A DNA stretch of 64,000 nt from Bacteroidota bacterium. GTDB taxonomy: Bacteria; Bacteroidota; Bacteroidia; Cytophagales; Cyclobacteriaceae. Location: positions 310,001 through 374,000 of the forward strand of contig JAFDYV010000007.1 in the NCBI GenBank assembly GCA_018267275.1, written 5' to 3'. The stretch's first letter is position 1, and each line of letters starts with the position of its first letter. The position numbers and the translations under genes are program-made. This document shows, one piece after another, positions 56,834-64,000 of this stretch. Below the pieces are notes generated by a model. The model was given only the letters and a program-made list of their open reading frames with translations. It was not told the origin of the DNA and searched no databases.

Positions 56834-58006
56834 CTAGCCGAGTAAGACCTTCAAGTTCTTCATCTTCATTTCCGTTTCCAAAAATTCTTGTTCAGGATCT
56901 GAATCCGAAGTGACGCCAGCGCCTGCATATAGGCGAGCGGATCTTTCAAGCAGTTGCATGCAGCGCAGGTTTACGTAAAGATGGCTTTCTTGATCGAAGT
57001 TTACGGGGCCGAGGTAGCCGCTGTATAACTCGCGGTTGTACCCCTCATTGGTTTTCAGGAACTCCAATGCAGCATCTAATGGCATGCCACACACAGCAGA
57101 TGTGGGATGCAACAACTTCAACATTACCGAACCGAGTTGGGGGAAGTTGATTTCGTTCATATCCACTTGGTAGTCGGTTTTCAAGTGCATCACATTCCCC
57201 GCTATCACCGTCTTGGGCCCATGCTCGGTGTATTCCCTTACCCGAATTTTTTTAAAGCAGTTGATGATGTAGCGGCTCACCAACGCCTGTTCTTCAATTT
57301 CTTTCTGTGTCCAGGCAACCGATTTTAGGTCTACCGAAGCTGAGTATGGCTGCGTGCCCGCAAGTGCATGAGTCTTGAATTTCGATTGCCTGTCAATGCT
57401 CACCAACAATTCTGGGGTTGCACCCAGCCATGTGCCTGTTGCGTGAGACGAAATCAAAGATACCATTGCGTTTGGGTGACGTTCGCAAAGCTGATGAAAC
57501 GCTGTTAGCACGTCAAATCCCTCGCGGTAGCGAACATCCTCAAAGCGAGAAGGAACTATTTTTTCGAACTTCCCATCTTCAATGGCCGAAAGTGAAACCT
57601 GAACCAGCGCTTGATAAGAATTTGCAACCGTTGTTGTGCTTTTGTTGATGTGGTAATTAGGTTGAGGGTATTTCCTTCCGCCTTCATCGTTTCTTTTCAG
57701 GCGCCAGCTTGTGGAATCGTTTGCCTCATGCCAATCGCCATCCGAAAACCGAAATACTTCATCTGCCGGAAAAAAAAACTTGGCTTGATCCGGCAAAAAA
57801 GGTGCAACCAAGAAACCTGGCTTGGTATCTTCTAGATTTACTTCGGAGACTTCTGCGGTGCCGCTATTGCATAGCATCAGCACCTTTTCATTTGTATTAG
57901 GCTTGCGCCACAGCGAAAAGGCGCCACCAGTTTCTAATGTATTGGCGATAATGTTACGAATCGCCTGTTGTTCTTCAATCGTTGGCTTTGCTACCGTCTC
58001 TTTCAT
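56834..58006 (-). CDS. menF: Isochorismate synthase
   Basis: The 390-residue protein has the chorismate-binding domain of the MenF/EntC group: KIVPSRFEDVRYR, GTWLGATPELLVSI, HALAGTQPYS, and the C-terminal GYNRELYSGYLGPV and LYAGAGVTSDSDPEQEFLETEMKMK with the Mg/catalytic Glu residues. It converts chorismate to isochorismate, the first step of menaquinone synthesis. Its ATG overlaps the hotdog thioesterase stop by four bases. Confidence 0.93.
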   Translation of the reverse strand: MKETVAKPTIEEQQAIRNIIANTLETGGAFSLWRKPNTNEKVLMLCNSGTAEVSEVNLEDTKPGFLVAPFLPDQAKFFFPADEVFRFSDGDWHEANDSTSWRLKRNDEGGRKYPQPNYHINKSTTTVANSYQALVQVSLSAIEDGKFEKIVPSRFEDVRYREGFDVLTAFHQLCERHPNAMVSLISSHATGTWLGATPELLVSIDRQSKFKTHALAGTQPYSASVDLKSVAWTQKEIEEQALVSRYIINCFKKIRVREYTEHGPKTVIAGNVMHLKTDYQVDMNEINFPQLGSVMLKLLHPTSAVCGMPLDAALEFLKTNEGYNRELYSGYLGPVNFDQESHLYVNLRCMQLLERSARLYAGAGVTSDSDPEQEFLETEMKMKNLKVLLG

Positions 58007-58428
58007 CTCTTGTCAATTATCGCCATGGTAATGCGGCTGATGCAAACCATCTCTTTGGCTTCATTGGTGATGCGAATTTCCCATACATGCGTCTTTTTGC
58101 CGATGTGAATAGGCTTTGCTATACCAAATACGAAACCGCTCCTTACCGATTTGATATGGTTTGCGTTGATTTCCAATCCCACGCAATACTGGGTAGCCAT
58201 ATCAATACAGCATGTTGCTGCTACGCTACCTAACGTTTCAGCCAGCGCCACCGAAGCTCCACCATGTAACAACCCAAGGGGCTGGTGGGTTCTACGGTCA
58301 ACCGGCATTTTTGCTTCAATGAAGTCGTCTCCGATTAAAGTACATTCGATGCCCAAGTGTTCTACCATTGTGTTGGTGAACATTTTGTTCAATGTTTCCG
58401 GGGTGGGATTTGCTTTGAAGATGGACAT
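58003..58428 (-). CDS. Hotdog-fold thioesterase, probably DHNA-CoA thioesterase
   Basis: The 141-residue protein has the PaaI/MenI hotdog pattern with HQPLGLLHGGASVALAETLGS, where the Glu is the usual catalytic residue, and GLEINANHIKSVRSG. The four-base overlap with menF suggests the menaquinone step that releases dihydroxynaphthoate from CoA (inference). PaaI-type action on another acyl-CoA is the alternative. Confidence 0.88.
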   Translation of the reverse strand: MSIFKANPTPETLNKMFTNTMVEHLGIECTLIGDDFIEAKMPVDRRTHQPLGLLHGGASVALAETLGSVAATCCIDMATQYCVGLEINANHIKSVRSGFVFGIAKPIHIGKKTHVWEIRITNEAKEMVCISRITMAIIDKR

Positions 58429-58506
58429 GAGGTGAGTGCGGTGGTAGTTAGTTCAACTATTTCCCTTATTTTTGCGCGCGTTTACGAGCAGAAAATTAAC
58501 GAGAAT

Positions 58507-59145
58507 TTGAGCACAAAAAAAATCTATATCATTCGCCACGGGCAAACGGACTTTAACTTGCGCGGCATTGTGCAAGGGAGTGGTGTAGATTCAAGCTTGA
58601 ACGATACGGGCAGGGCACAGGCCAACGCGTTCTTTCAAGCATATCAACACGTTGGCTTCGATAAGATTTATACTTCAAAGCTCGTTCGCACGCGCGAATC
58701 GGTTCAGCAATTTATCGGGAAGGGAATACCTTACGAGATGTTAGAAGGCTTAAACGAAATCAGTTGGGGTTCACGCGAGGGGCAAGAGATTACTCCAGAA
58801 GAAGACGCGTATTACCATTGGATGATTGAAGAGTGGCAAAAAGGAAATACGTTTCAACGCATAGATGGTGGCGAAAGCCCGGATGATGTTGCAAGGCGGC
58901 AGCAGGTGGCCTTGAGACACATCATGAAAAATGAAGCAGAGAGAACAGTTTTGATTTGCATGCACGGCCGTGCCATGCGTATTCTACTCTGCCAATTGCT
59001 TAACTATCCACTTAGCAGCATGGATACATTTGAGCATAAGAATCTGTGTTTGTACCAACTTGATTACACGGGTTCTATGTTAGCTGTTAAAAAGCATAAT
59101 GATACCGAACATTTGAAGTCCTTAGTGCTTGCCCCCGCAGTGTAG
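58507..59145 (+). CDS. Histidine phosphatase (phosphoglycerate-mutase-like)
   Basis: The 212-residue protein begins KKIYIIRHGQTDFN with the catalytic RHG, and has LNDTGRAQANAF, YTSKLVRTRESVQQF, ISWGSREGQ and LICMHGRAMRILLCQL with the second His. The substrate may be a sugar phosphate or a cobalamin or other phosphoester. I chose the TTG at 58507 because the longer frame upstream overlaps the divergent thioesterase gene and has no family match. Confidence 0.9.
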   Translation: MSTKKIYIIRHGQTDFNLRGIVQGSGVDSSLNDTGRAQANAFFQAYQHVGFDKIYTSKLVRTRESVQQFIGKGIPYEMLEGLNEISWGSREGQEITPEEDAYYHWMIEEWQKGNTFQRIDGGESPDDVARRQQVALRHIMKNEAERTVLICMHGRAMRILLCQLLNYPLSSMDTFEHKNLCLYQLDYTGSMLAVKKHNDTEHLKSLVLAPAV

Positions 59146-59158
59146 TAACTGGACTTGA

Positions 59159-60655
59159 TTACCCCTTCGATGCGTTCTTAATTTGCTCTAACGCAAACTT
59201 GGCTTTGCTGTCGATGCTGTTTTTGTATTCGTGCCGCTTGTAGGTAAGTGCTTGCTCAAAGTATTTTTTTGCCTGTATATAATCCTTTTGTTCTTGCGCT
59301 ATGTAGCCCAACTGCAATGCCGAGTTGGGTGCAAAATACCAAGGGTTGTCCTTAGTGAAAGCGATGCACTGCAAATACAATGTTTTGGCCGTTTGCGTGT
59401 CTTGGGTTTTGTGTGCGAGGCGGGCTTTGCGGTATAACAGTTCGGCTTGCTCTTTTTTGGTTTTCAATTCACTAACCCCTATCGACTGCAAAGCGGCTGC
59501 AGCTTGCTCATAGTAGCCACCATCAGTAGCGAAGCGCGCCTTTAGCAATTTTTGGTTTGGCATTTGACTTTCTTCCAGTTGCTTGGCTGCATACTTATCA
59601 GGCTCGGCAGACTCTTTTCCAACAGTTTTGGCTTTGTCGAAATTAATTTTTGCATTAGGAAGATCGTTCAACAACCAATAACAGATCGAAAGTTTGTAAT
59701 AAGAATCTTTTTTGAAAGATTGGCTGCGGTAGCCTTTTTGAAATTTCTGGTAATAACCAATTGCCTTTTGGTATTCTCCTTTTTGGAGTAACGCATCGCC
59801 ATGCAAATAGTCGGCATAGTACATGGGTAAACCCTGGTTGTTCTTTTCTAAAGTTTGGAACAATTCCAATGCCTTTTCAGCTTGCGAGTCTTTCATCAGC
59901 ATGTTGATGGTGATGAACAAACCAAGCCGGTTTTCCGGCTGCTCCTTTAGGTACTCTAGCATTCCTTTGGCAGCTTCGCCAAAGAATTGATTAATAAACC
60001 CCTTGATGGTGAAAAGTAAGATGGTGGCTTCTTGGTTGAGAGAAGATTTCGAGTTCTTTAGTTCTGCCAATTGCTTTTGCCCCACTGCCACCGAGCCGCG
60101 CATGCCCAACAAGCTCATAAACCATGCATACTTTTCTGGAATGGAACCGAGCATTACCTGCAACACACCATGTGTTTTCTTGATAGGAACAAAGTCCGGA
60201 TATTTTTTGATGCAATCTTGGGTGATATTATAAGCCCTGCGTATAGCAAACACGGCATTGAATTCTTCTCCCATGTTCAGGAGATTAAATCCTTTTTGGA
60301 GATTTAGTTCTGCTCGCAAGAATAGTACCTCGGGGCCGGTCTCCAGCGTTTCCAACCATTCTAGTCTTTGCTTGAAGTTTGCAAGCAGCACTTCGAATTT
60401 CTTCGGATCTTCGGTAATCAAAATGTCTATGGTTTCGTTAAGCCCGAGCAAATAAAGCTTGTGAAACTCGTGAGACTTGTCTGTTACCTTGGAAAGCTGT
60501 GCCAGAGCAATCTCGGGCTGTAGGTTCAGCACTGATTGGTAAGCTTTCTGTACTTCAGGATTGAACTGCCAGATTTTGTCTGTGCTCCATCCTGTAACTT
60601 GTGCTAATAAAAAAAAACAGGCGACTAAGCCTGCTTTTTTGAAGATGTGTTTCAC
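59159..60655 (-). CDS. Secreted TPR-repeat protein
   Basis: The 498-residue protein has a signal segment (HIFKKAGLVACFFLLAQVTGWS) and many TPR helices (YYADYLHGDALLQKGEYQKAIGYYQKF, YYKLSICYWLLNDLPNAKINFDKAK, YRKARLAHKTQDTQTAKTLY, LQLGYIAQEQKDYIQAKKYFEQAL). It probably acts in the periplasm or at the inner membrane as a scaffold; no partner is identified. The GTG at 60655 is preferred over the ATG at 60718, which overlaps the upstream gene. It follows the DUF164 gene by seven bases. Confidence 0.88.
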   Translation of the reverse strand: MKHIFKKAGLVACFFLLAQVTGWSTDKIWQFNPEVQKAYQSVLNLQPEIALAQLSKVTDKSHEFHKLYLLGLNETIDILITEDPKKFEVLLANFKQRLEWLETLETGPEVLFLRAELNLQKGFNLLNMGEEFNAVFAIRRAYNITQDCIKKYPDFVPIKKTHGVLQVMLGSIPEKYAWFMSLLGMRGSVAVGQKQLAELKNSKSSLNQEATILLFTIKGFINQFFGEAAKGMLEYLKEQPENRLGLFITINMLMKDSQAEKALELFQTLEKNNQGLPMYYADYLHGDALLQKGEYQKAIGYYQKFQKGYRSQSFKKDSYYKLSICYWLLNDLPNAKINFDKAKTVGKESAEPDKYAAKQLEESQMPNQKLLKARFATDGGYYEQAAAALQSIGVSELKTKKEQAELLYRKARLAHKTQDTQTAKTLYLQCIAFTKDNPWYFAPNSALQLGYIAQEQKDYIQAKKYFEQALTYKRHEYKNSIDSKAKFALEQIKNASKG

Positions 60656-60662
60656 GGAGAGA

Positions 60663-61451
60663 TTAGGCAACTTTTTTAACTCTTTTAACGGGGGCTGCCT
60701 TCTTTGGTTTCTCGTCATCTATGATTTCTACTTCAACATCTGCCAAAATGCGGCCAGAGTGTTCATCGATAACGATCTTCTTCTTCTCCTTAATCTCTGC
60801 AATTTTCTGAGGGGGGATGATGATGTTGCAACCCTGTGCAGCACCACGCACCACACGCACAACTGCCAATCCATTGCTCAAGCTCTTGCGCAAACGCTCG
60901 TAGTGCTTCAGCATTTTTTCGTCAATCTTCTTGGTCGCTTTTTCGCGCTCAGCCAAAAGTCTCTTTTCTTCTTCTTCGCTCTCTTTCAGAATGTCTTGCA
61001 ATTCATTCTTCTTGTTATCCAAATCTTGGTTGCGCTCTTTAATCAAGTTTTCAATTTGACCAATCTCACCTTTTTTGGCTTCGATTTTTTCCTTTGCCTC
61101 TTTAATTCGCTTCTCGCAGATCTGAACTTCCAATTCTTGCAATTCTACCTCCTTGGTGATGGCATCGTATTCGCGGTTGTTCTTTACGTTCTTTTGCTGC
61201 TCATTGTATTTTTTAATCAGCTTTTCAGCTTCTTTGATTCCTTCCTTATTTTTCTTGATGCCGTCTTCCAAATCCTTCATTTCGGCCTCAAAGCGGCCCA
61301 ATCTCACCTTGTATCCTTCCATCTCATCCTCTAGGTCCTGAACCTCATCGGGCAGGTCTCCGCGCAGTTTCTTGAGTTCGTCCAGTTTAGAATCGATCGA
61401 TTGAAGTTTTACTAATGCTTCGAGTTTTTGTGCAACTGTCTGATTTTCCAT
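60663..61451 (-). CDS. DUF164/CT398-type coiled-coil protein with degenerate zinc ribbon
   Basis: The 262-residue protein is mostly a long antiparallel coiled coil (residues 5-190, rich in E, K and L) followed by a CT398/DUF164 C-terminal domain. The zinc ribbon is degenerate: the first pair reads AAQGC where CGGC is expected, and the second reads DEHSGRIL where CEHCGRIL is expected, so only one of four cysteines remains. DUF164 proteins have been linked to flagella and type III secretion in some bacteria; the role here is unknown. The Nif3 gene ends three bases upstream. Confidence 0.88.
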   Translation of the reverse strand: MENQTVAQKLEALVKLQSIDSKLDELKKLRGDLPDEVQDLEDEMEGYKVRLGRFEAEMKDLEDGIKKNKEGIKEAEKLIKKYNEQQKNVKNNREYDAITKEVELQELEVQICEKRIKEAKEKIEAKKGEIGQIENLIKERNQDLDNKKNELQDILKESEEEEKRLLAEREKATKKIDEKMLKHYERLRKSLSNGLAVVRVVRGAAQGCNIIIPPQKIAEIKEKKKIVIDEHSGRILADVEVEIIDDEKPKKAAPVKRVKKVA

Positions 61452-61454
61452 TAC

Positions 61455-62558
61455 TTATAGGTAGCTTATTGGATTTGTAGTCGTTTTAGAAAAAGTGGTT
61501 GCAAAAGTAGTAAATTTTTTGCTTAAAACCTCTGCAAGCAGCTGTTTGGTGAATTGCTCGCTTTCGTAGTGGCCAATGTCGGCAATCACGATTTTGTCTT
61601 CAGCGTCAAAAAACTCGTGGTATTTGAAGTCGGCCGAAATAAAAACCTGTGCCCCTGCCGCGATTGCCTGTGGCAGCAAGAAACTGCCCGACCCTCCGCA
61701 CAACGCCACCCTGCTTATGTTGTTGGTGCCTACTTTAGTGTGCCTTACTACCGATGCGCCCATCTTGGTTTTCAAACTGTTTAAAAACTCAAAAGGTTCA
61801 ACAGGCTGTGGCAAATCGCCCACCATACCCGATCCTACTTGTTGGTGTTCGTTTTCCAATCGGCTCAAGTAATATGCGACCTCTTCATAAGGGTGCGATC
61901 GGAAAAGAGCGCCCAATACAGCCTGCTTGCTTGCCTCCGGCAAGATGAGTTCTACGCGCACCTCGCTCACGCGCTCTAACTCGCCCCGCTTTCCTATGTT
62001 CGGGTTGGCTTGTTCATTAGGTAAAAAAGTTCCTTCGCCCAACAGTTGAAAACTGCAATGCGAATAGTTACCAATGTTTCCCGCGCCCGCTTCATGTAGG
62101 GCATTTATAACTCCATTTTTATGTTGGGCGGGTACAAACACAGTCAGCTTGAGCAGCACGTTTGATTTCGGAGCCAGTACTTTTGTGTGGGTGAGTCCCA
62201 ATTGATCTGCAATTCTTTTATTTACACCCCATTCTACATTGTCAAGGTTGGTGTGTATTGCGAAAATCGCGATATCGTTTTTGATTGCTTTGATGATTGT
62301 GCGCTCTACATAATTCTGACCAGTAATTCTTTTCAAACCTTTAAAAACAATCGGATGGTGCGCCACCACCAGATTGCAACGGGCGGCCACGGCTTCATCA
62401 ATGATATTCTCCAAACAATCAAGCGTGACTAGAACCCCGGTAACTGCTGCGTGGGGATTACCTACAATCAAGCCGCTGTTGTCATAATTTTCTTGGTAGG
62501 AGCGGGGTGCCAGCGATTCAAGGTAGCTACAGACATCTTTTATGGTGGTCGTTGCCAT
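61455..62558 (-). CDS. Nif3-like dinuclear metal-centre protein
   Basis: The 367-residue length matches Bacteroidetes NIF3/DUF34 proteins with an inserted PII-like domain (about residues 125-235). The metal-binding motifs VVAHHPIVFKGLK and ADIGHYESEQF are present. Family members form hexameric rings; GTP cyclohydrolase-like or other hydrolase roles have been suggested. It is divergent from lpxK and followed by the DUF164 gene. Confidence 0.92.
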   Translation of the reverse strand: MATTTIKDVCSYLESLAPRSYQENYDNSGLIVGNPHAAVTGVLVTLDCLENIIDEAVAARCNLVVAHHPIVFKGLKRITGQNYVERTIIKAIKNDIAIFAIHTNLDNVEWGVNKRIADQLGLTHTKVLAPKSNVLLKLTVFVPAQHKNGVINALHEAGAGNIGNYSHCSFQLLGEGTFLPNEQANPNIGKRGELERVSEVRVELILPEASKQAVLGALFRSHPYEEVAYYLSRLENEHQQVGSGMVGDLPQPVEPFEFLNSLKTKMGASVVRHTKVGTNNISRVALCGGSGSFLLPQAIAAGAQVFISADFKYHEFFDAEDKIVIADIGHYESEQFTKQLLAEVLSKKFTTFATTFSKTTTNPISYL

Positions 62559-62610
62559 TGTTTGTTTATTTTTGAACGACTAAAAGTAGCGAAAGATCAC
62601 ATTTGTTTAG

Positions 62611-63669
62611 ATGTCGGTATTAAAACTCATCTTCTGGCCATTTGCAGCGTTATATAATTTGGCGATGCGGCTGCGCAATCACTTGTATGACATTGGGCAG
62701 AAGCCTTCTTTTTCATTTGAGTCTGTAGTGATCAGCGTGGGCAATCTCACAGTTGGCGGCACAGGCAAAACACCGATGATCGAGTACTTAGTAAGGCTGC
62801 TAAAAGACAAATATAAACTCGCTATTCTCAGCCGCGGTTACGGCCGCCACACCAAAGGGTTTAGACTTGCAACAGAAGCCGATGACGCTACCAGCATTGG
62901 TGATGAACCGTATCAGTATTTTTTGAAATTTGGAGAACAAGTGTTAGTGGCCGTTTGTGAAGAGCGGGCGCTCGCTATACCCACTCTGTTGAATGAACCG
63001 CAACCACCACAGGTAATCTTGTTAGATGATGCCTTTCAGCATCGCTCGGTGGTGCCGCAGCTTTCAATTTTGCTGACGGAATACCGAAGACCTTTCTTCA
63101 ACGATTACCTAATGCCATTCGGCCGGCTGCGCGAAGCAAGAGGAGGGGCAGCCCGTGCGGATGCAATTGTGGTAACAAAATGCGAAGGTTCAGTTGAATC
63201 GCGCATGGAGATGGATCACAAAATAAAAACCTATGCAGGCGACAAGCCTGTTTTTTTCTCAGGCCTCAACTATCGTCCGGCCGTGCCTTTTCATCACCCC
63301 AACGAGTTGGGAAAAAAAGTGATATTGGTAACGGGAATTGCCAATACCAAGGCTTTGGCTGCACACGTGGCAACGCACTTTGAGTTGTTGAAACACTTGC
63401 GTTATGTCGATCACCATCAATACACAATCTTTGATATCGAAAGAATTGAAGCGGCCGCCAACCAGTTGCAAGCGGATGTAATCCTGACTACTGAAAAAGA
63501 CTGGGTAAAACTTAAGTCTTCTGAATTGATGGCGGCCATGAGCAGCAAAAAATGGTTTTATCTACCCATTGAAACTGAATTTATCAATTGTGGTGCAGAA
63601 TTTGATGCAATGGTAAAACTTTTGGTGGAGAGCCGCCTGCATGAGTTGGAGCGGTCCACGGAAGGGTAA
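62611..63669 (+). CDS. lpxK: Tetraacyldisaccharide 4'-kinase
   Basis: The 352-residue protein has an N-terminal membrane-associated helix (FWPFAALYNLAMRLRN), the P-loop VGNLTVGGTGKTPMIEYLV, LLDDAFQHRSV and the C-terminal VDHHQYT and TTEKDWVKL motifs of LpxK. It phosphorylates lipid A disaccharide at the 4' position on the inner-membrane inner face. This agrees with the LptF/G gene nearby and shows that the organism makes lipid A. Confidence 0.95.
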   Translation: MSVLKLIFWPFAALYNLAMRLRNHLYDIGQKPSFSFESVVISVGNLTVGGTGKTPMIEYLVRLLKDKYKLAILSRGYGRHTKGFRLATEADDATSIGDEPYQYFLKFGEQVLVAVCEERALAIPTLLNEPQPPQVILLDDAFQHRSVVPQLSILLTEYRRPFFNDYLMPFGRLREARGGAARADAIVVTKCEGSVESRMEMDHKIKTYAGDKPVFFSGLNYRPAVPFHHPNELGKKVILVTGIANTKALAAHVATHFELLKHLRYVDHHQYTIFDIERIEAAANQLQADVILTTEKDWVKLKSSELMAAMSSKKWFYLPIETEFINCGAEFDAMVKLLVESRLHELERSTEG

Positions 63670-63687
63670 ACATTGTTATTTTTGCGC

Positions 63688-64000
63688 GTGTTTTTTAGGA
63701 TTTTCACCTTCTTTCTTGTCTTTTACTGCGCGTTTGCCACAGCTTGGGGGCAAAAGAGAGATTCTACGTTGCTGAAACGCAGGGTAGTCAAAACACCTCC
63801 TGCCTCCTCTACAGATGAACCGAAGAAGAGAACCACGTCAAAAATTATAAACGATTCGGTAAAGCAAGTGTATGGGCCCACTACTTCCACTTGGATTACC
63901 GAAACGGATTTATTTTACAACAAGAAGAATTATCGCCCCCTTGATACGGCCGTCAATAATTTCCATCGGTGGACTTATGTGCAGCGTTATGATAATCGGT
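63688..64000 (+). CDS. Putative porin, N-terminal part (runs off the window end)
   Basis: The frame stays open to the end of the window. It begins with a signal peptide (FFRIFTFFLVFYCAFATAWGQ), a polar Lys/Thr-rich stretch, and then VYGPTTSTWITETDLFYN and FHRWTYVQRYDN, which match the start of the Bacteroidetes putative-porin family. The start may be the GTG at 63688 or a TTG at 63673/63682; a perfect TATTTTTG -7 element at 63677-63684 favours the GTG or a later start. Confidence 0.75.
   Translation, partial: MFFRIFTFFLVFYCAFATAWGQKRDSTLLKRRVVKTPPASSTDEPKKRTTSKIINDSVKQVYGPTTSTWITETDLFYNKKNYRPLDTAVNNFHRWTYVQRYDNR

Noticed and set aside
60561..61334. Long plus-strand open frame opposite the DUF164 coiled-coil gene
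   Set aside because: Its Leu/Phe-rich content is the antisense of a Lys/Glu-rich coiled coil; there is no family match and the minus-strand gene is well supported.

Overview
The window looks like a chromosomal segment of a Bacteroidetes bacterium, probably of the Cytophagales type. The evidence is promoters of the Bacteroidetes form (TTTG, about 19 bases, TAnnTTTG), many secreted lipoproteins and outer-membrane beta-barrels, a DUF5103 protein, LVIVD and VCBS/FG-GAP beta-propellers, a vanadium haloperoxidase, and housekeeping proteins with Bacteroidetes character (MenF, Tgt without zinc cysteines, a putative porin). GC content is moderate. No rRNA, tRNA, CRISPR array, transposase or prophage was seen, and no gene-free stretch exceeds 300 bases.

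Layout. 1-12.2 kb is a plus-strand carbon and secretion block: two VCBS/FG-GAP propeller proteins around a GyrI-like protein, a GH65 glycoside hydrolase/phosphorylase, a vanadium-dependent haloperoxidase, an SLC45-like MFS sugar transporter, an aquaglyceroporin and glycerol kinase. 12.3-18.1 kb is mostly minus strand: RNase HI with an upstream PIN/UPF0175 toxin-antitoxin pair (toxin frameshifted), MarC, a HIT protein, GreA, a pentapeptide-repeat membrane protein, MgtE and KsgA. 18.2-24.3 kb carries PdxA, a TerB-like protein, DUF177, L32, FabH, EF-P, AccB and AccC, which is a fatty-acid/translation cluster. 24.4-30.2 kb has an S9 peptidase interrupted by an in-frame stop and a large AT-rich secreted WD40-caspase protein. 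30.4-36.9 kb is a TetR-controlled RND tripartite efflux operon with a shared operator motif.

36.9-49 kb contains a methyltransferase, an ABC-F ATPase, a small outer-membrane protein, an LVIVD lipoprotein, an ECF sigma factor with an overlapping membrane protein that resembles an anti-sigma factor fused to a beta-barrel, a shrunken WD40 protein, DUF5103, an orphan Cas6-like protein and the YchF GTPase. 48-51.7 kb is a two-gene unit of an outer-membrane barrel and a secreted TPR-CHAT protease. 51.7-64 kb holds Pcm, a DMT transporter, an LptF/G permease, Tgt, a frameshifted Kunitz-type lipoprotein, MenF with a hotdog thioesterase, a histidine phosphatase, a TPR protein, a DUF164 coiled-coil protein, Nif3, LpxK and the start of a putative porin.

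The most notable points are: three genes broken by single-base events (12.9, 25.55 and 56.76 kb); a promoter whose transcript would begin directly with a terminator-like hairpin in front of greA; a 13-base operator repeated before tetR and before the efflux genes; a Cas6-like gene with no other cas genes; two secreted caspase-fold proteins; and two proteins (Tgt and DUF164) that have lost their zinc-binding cysteines.
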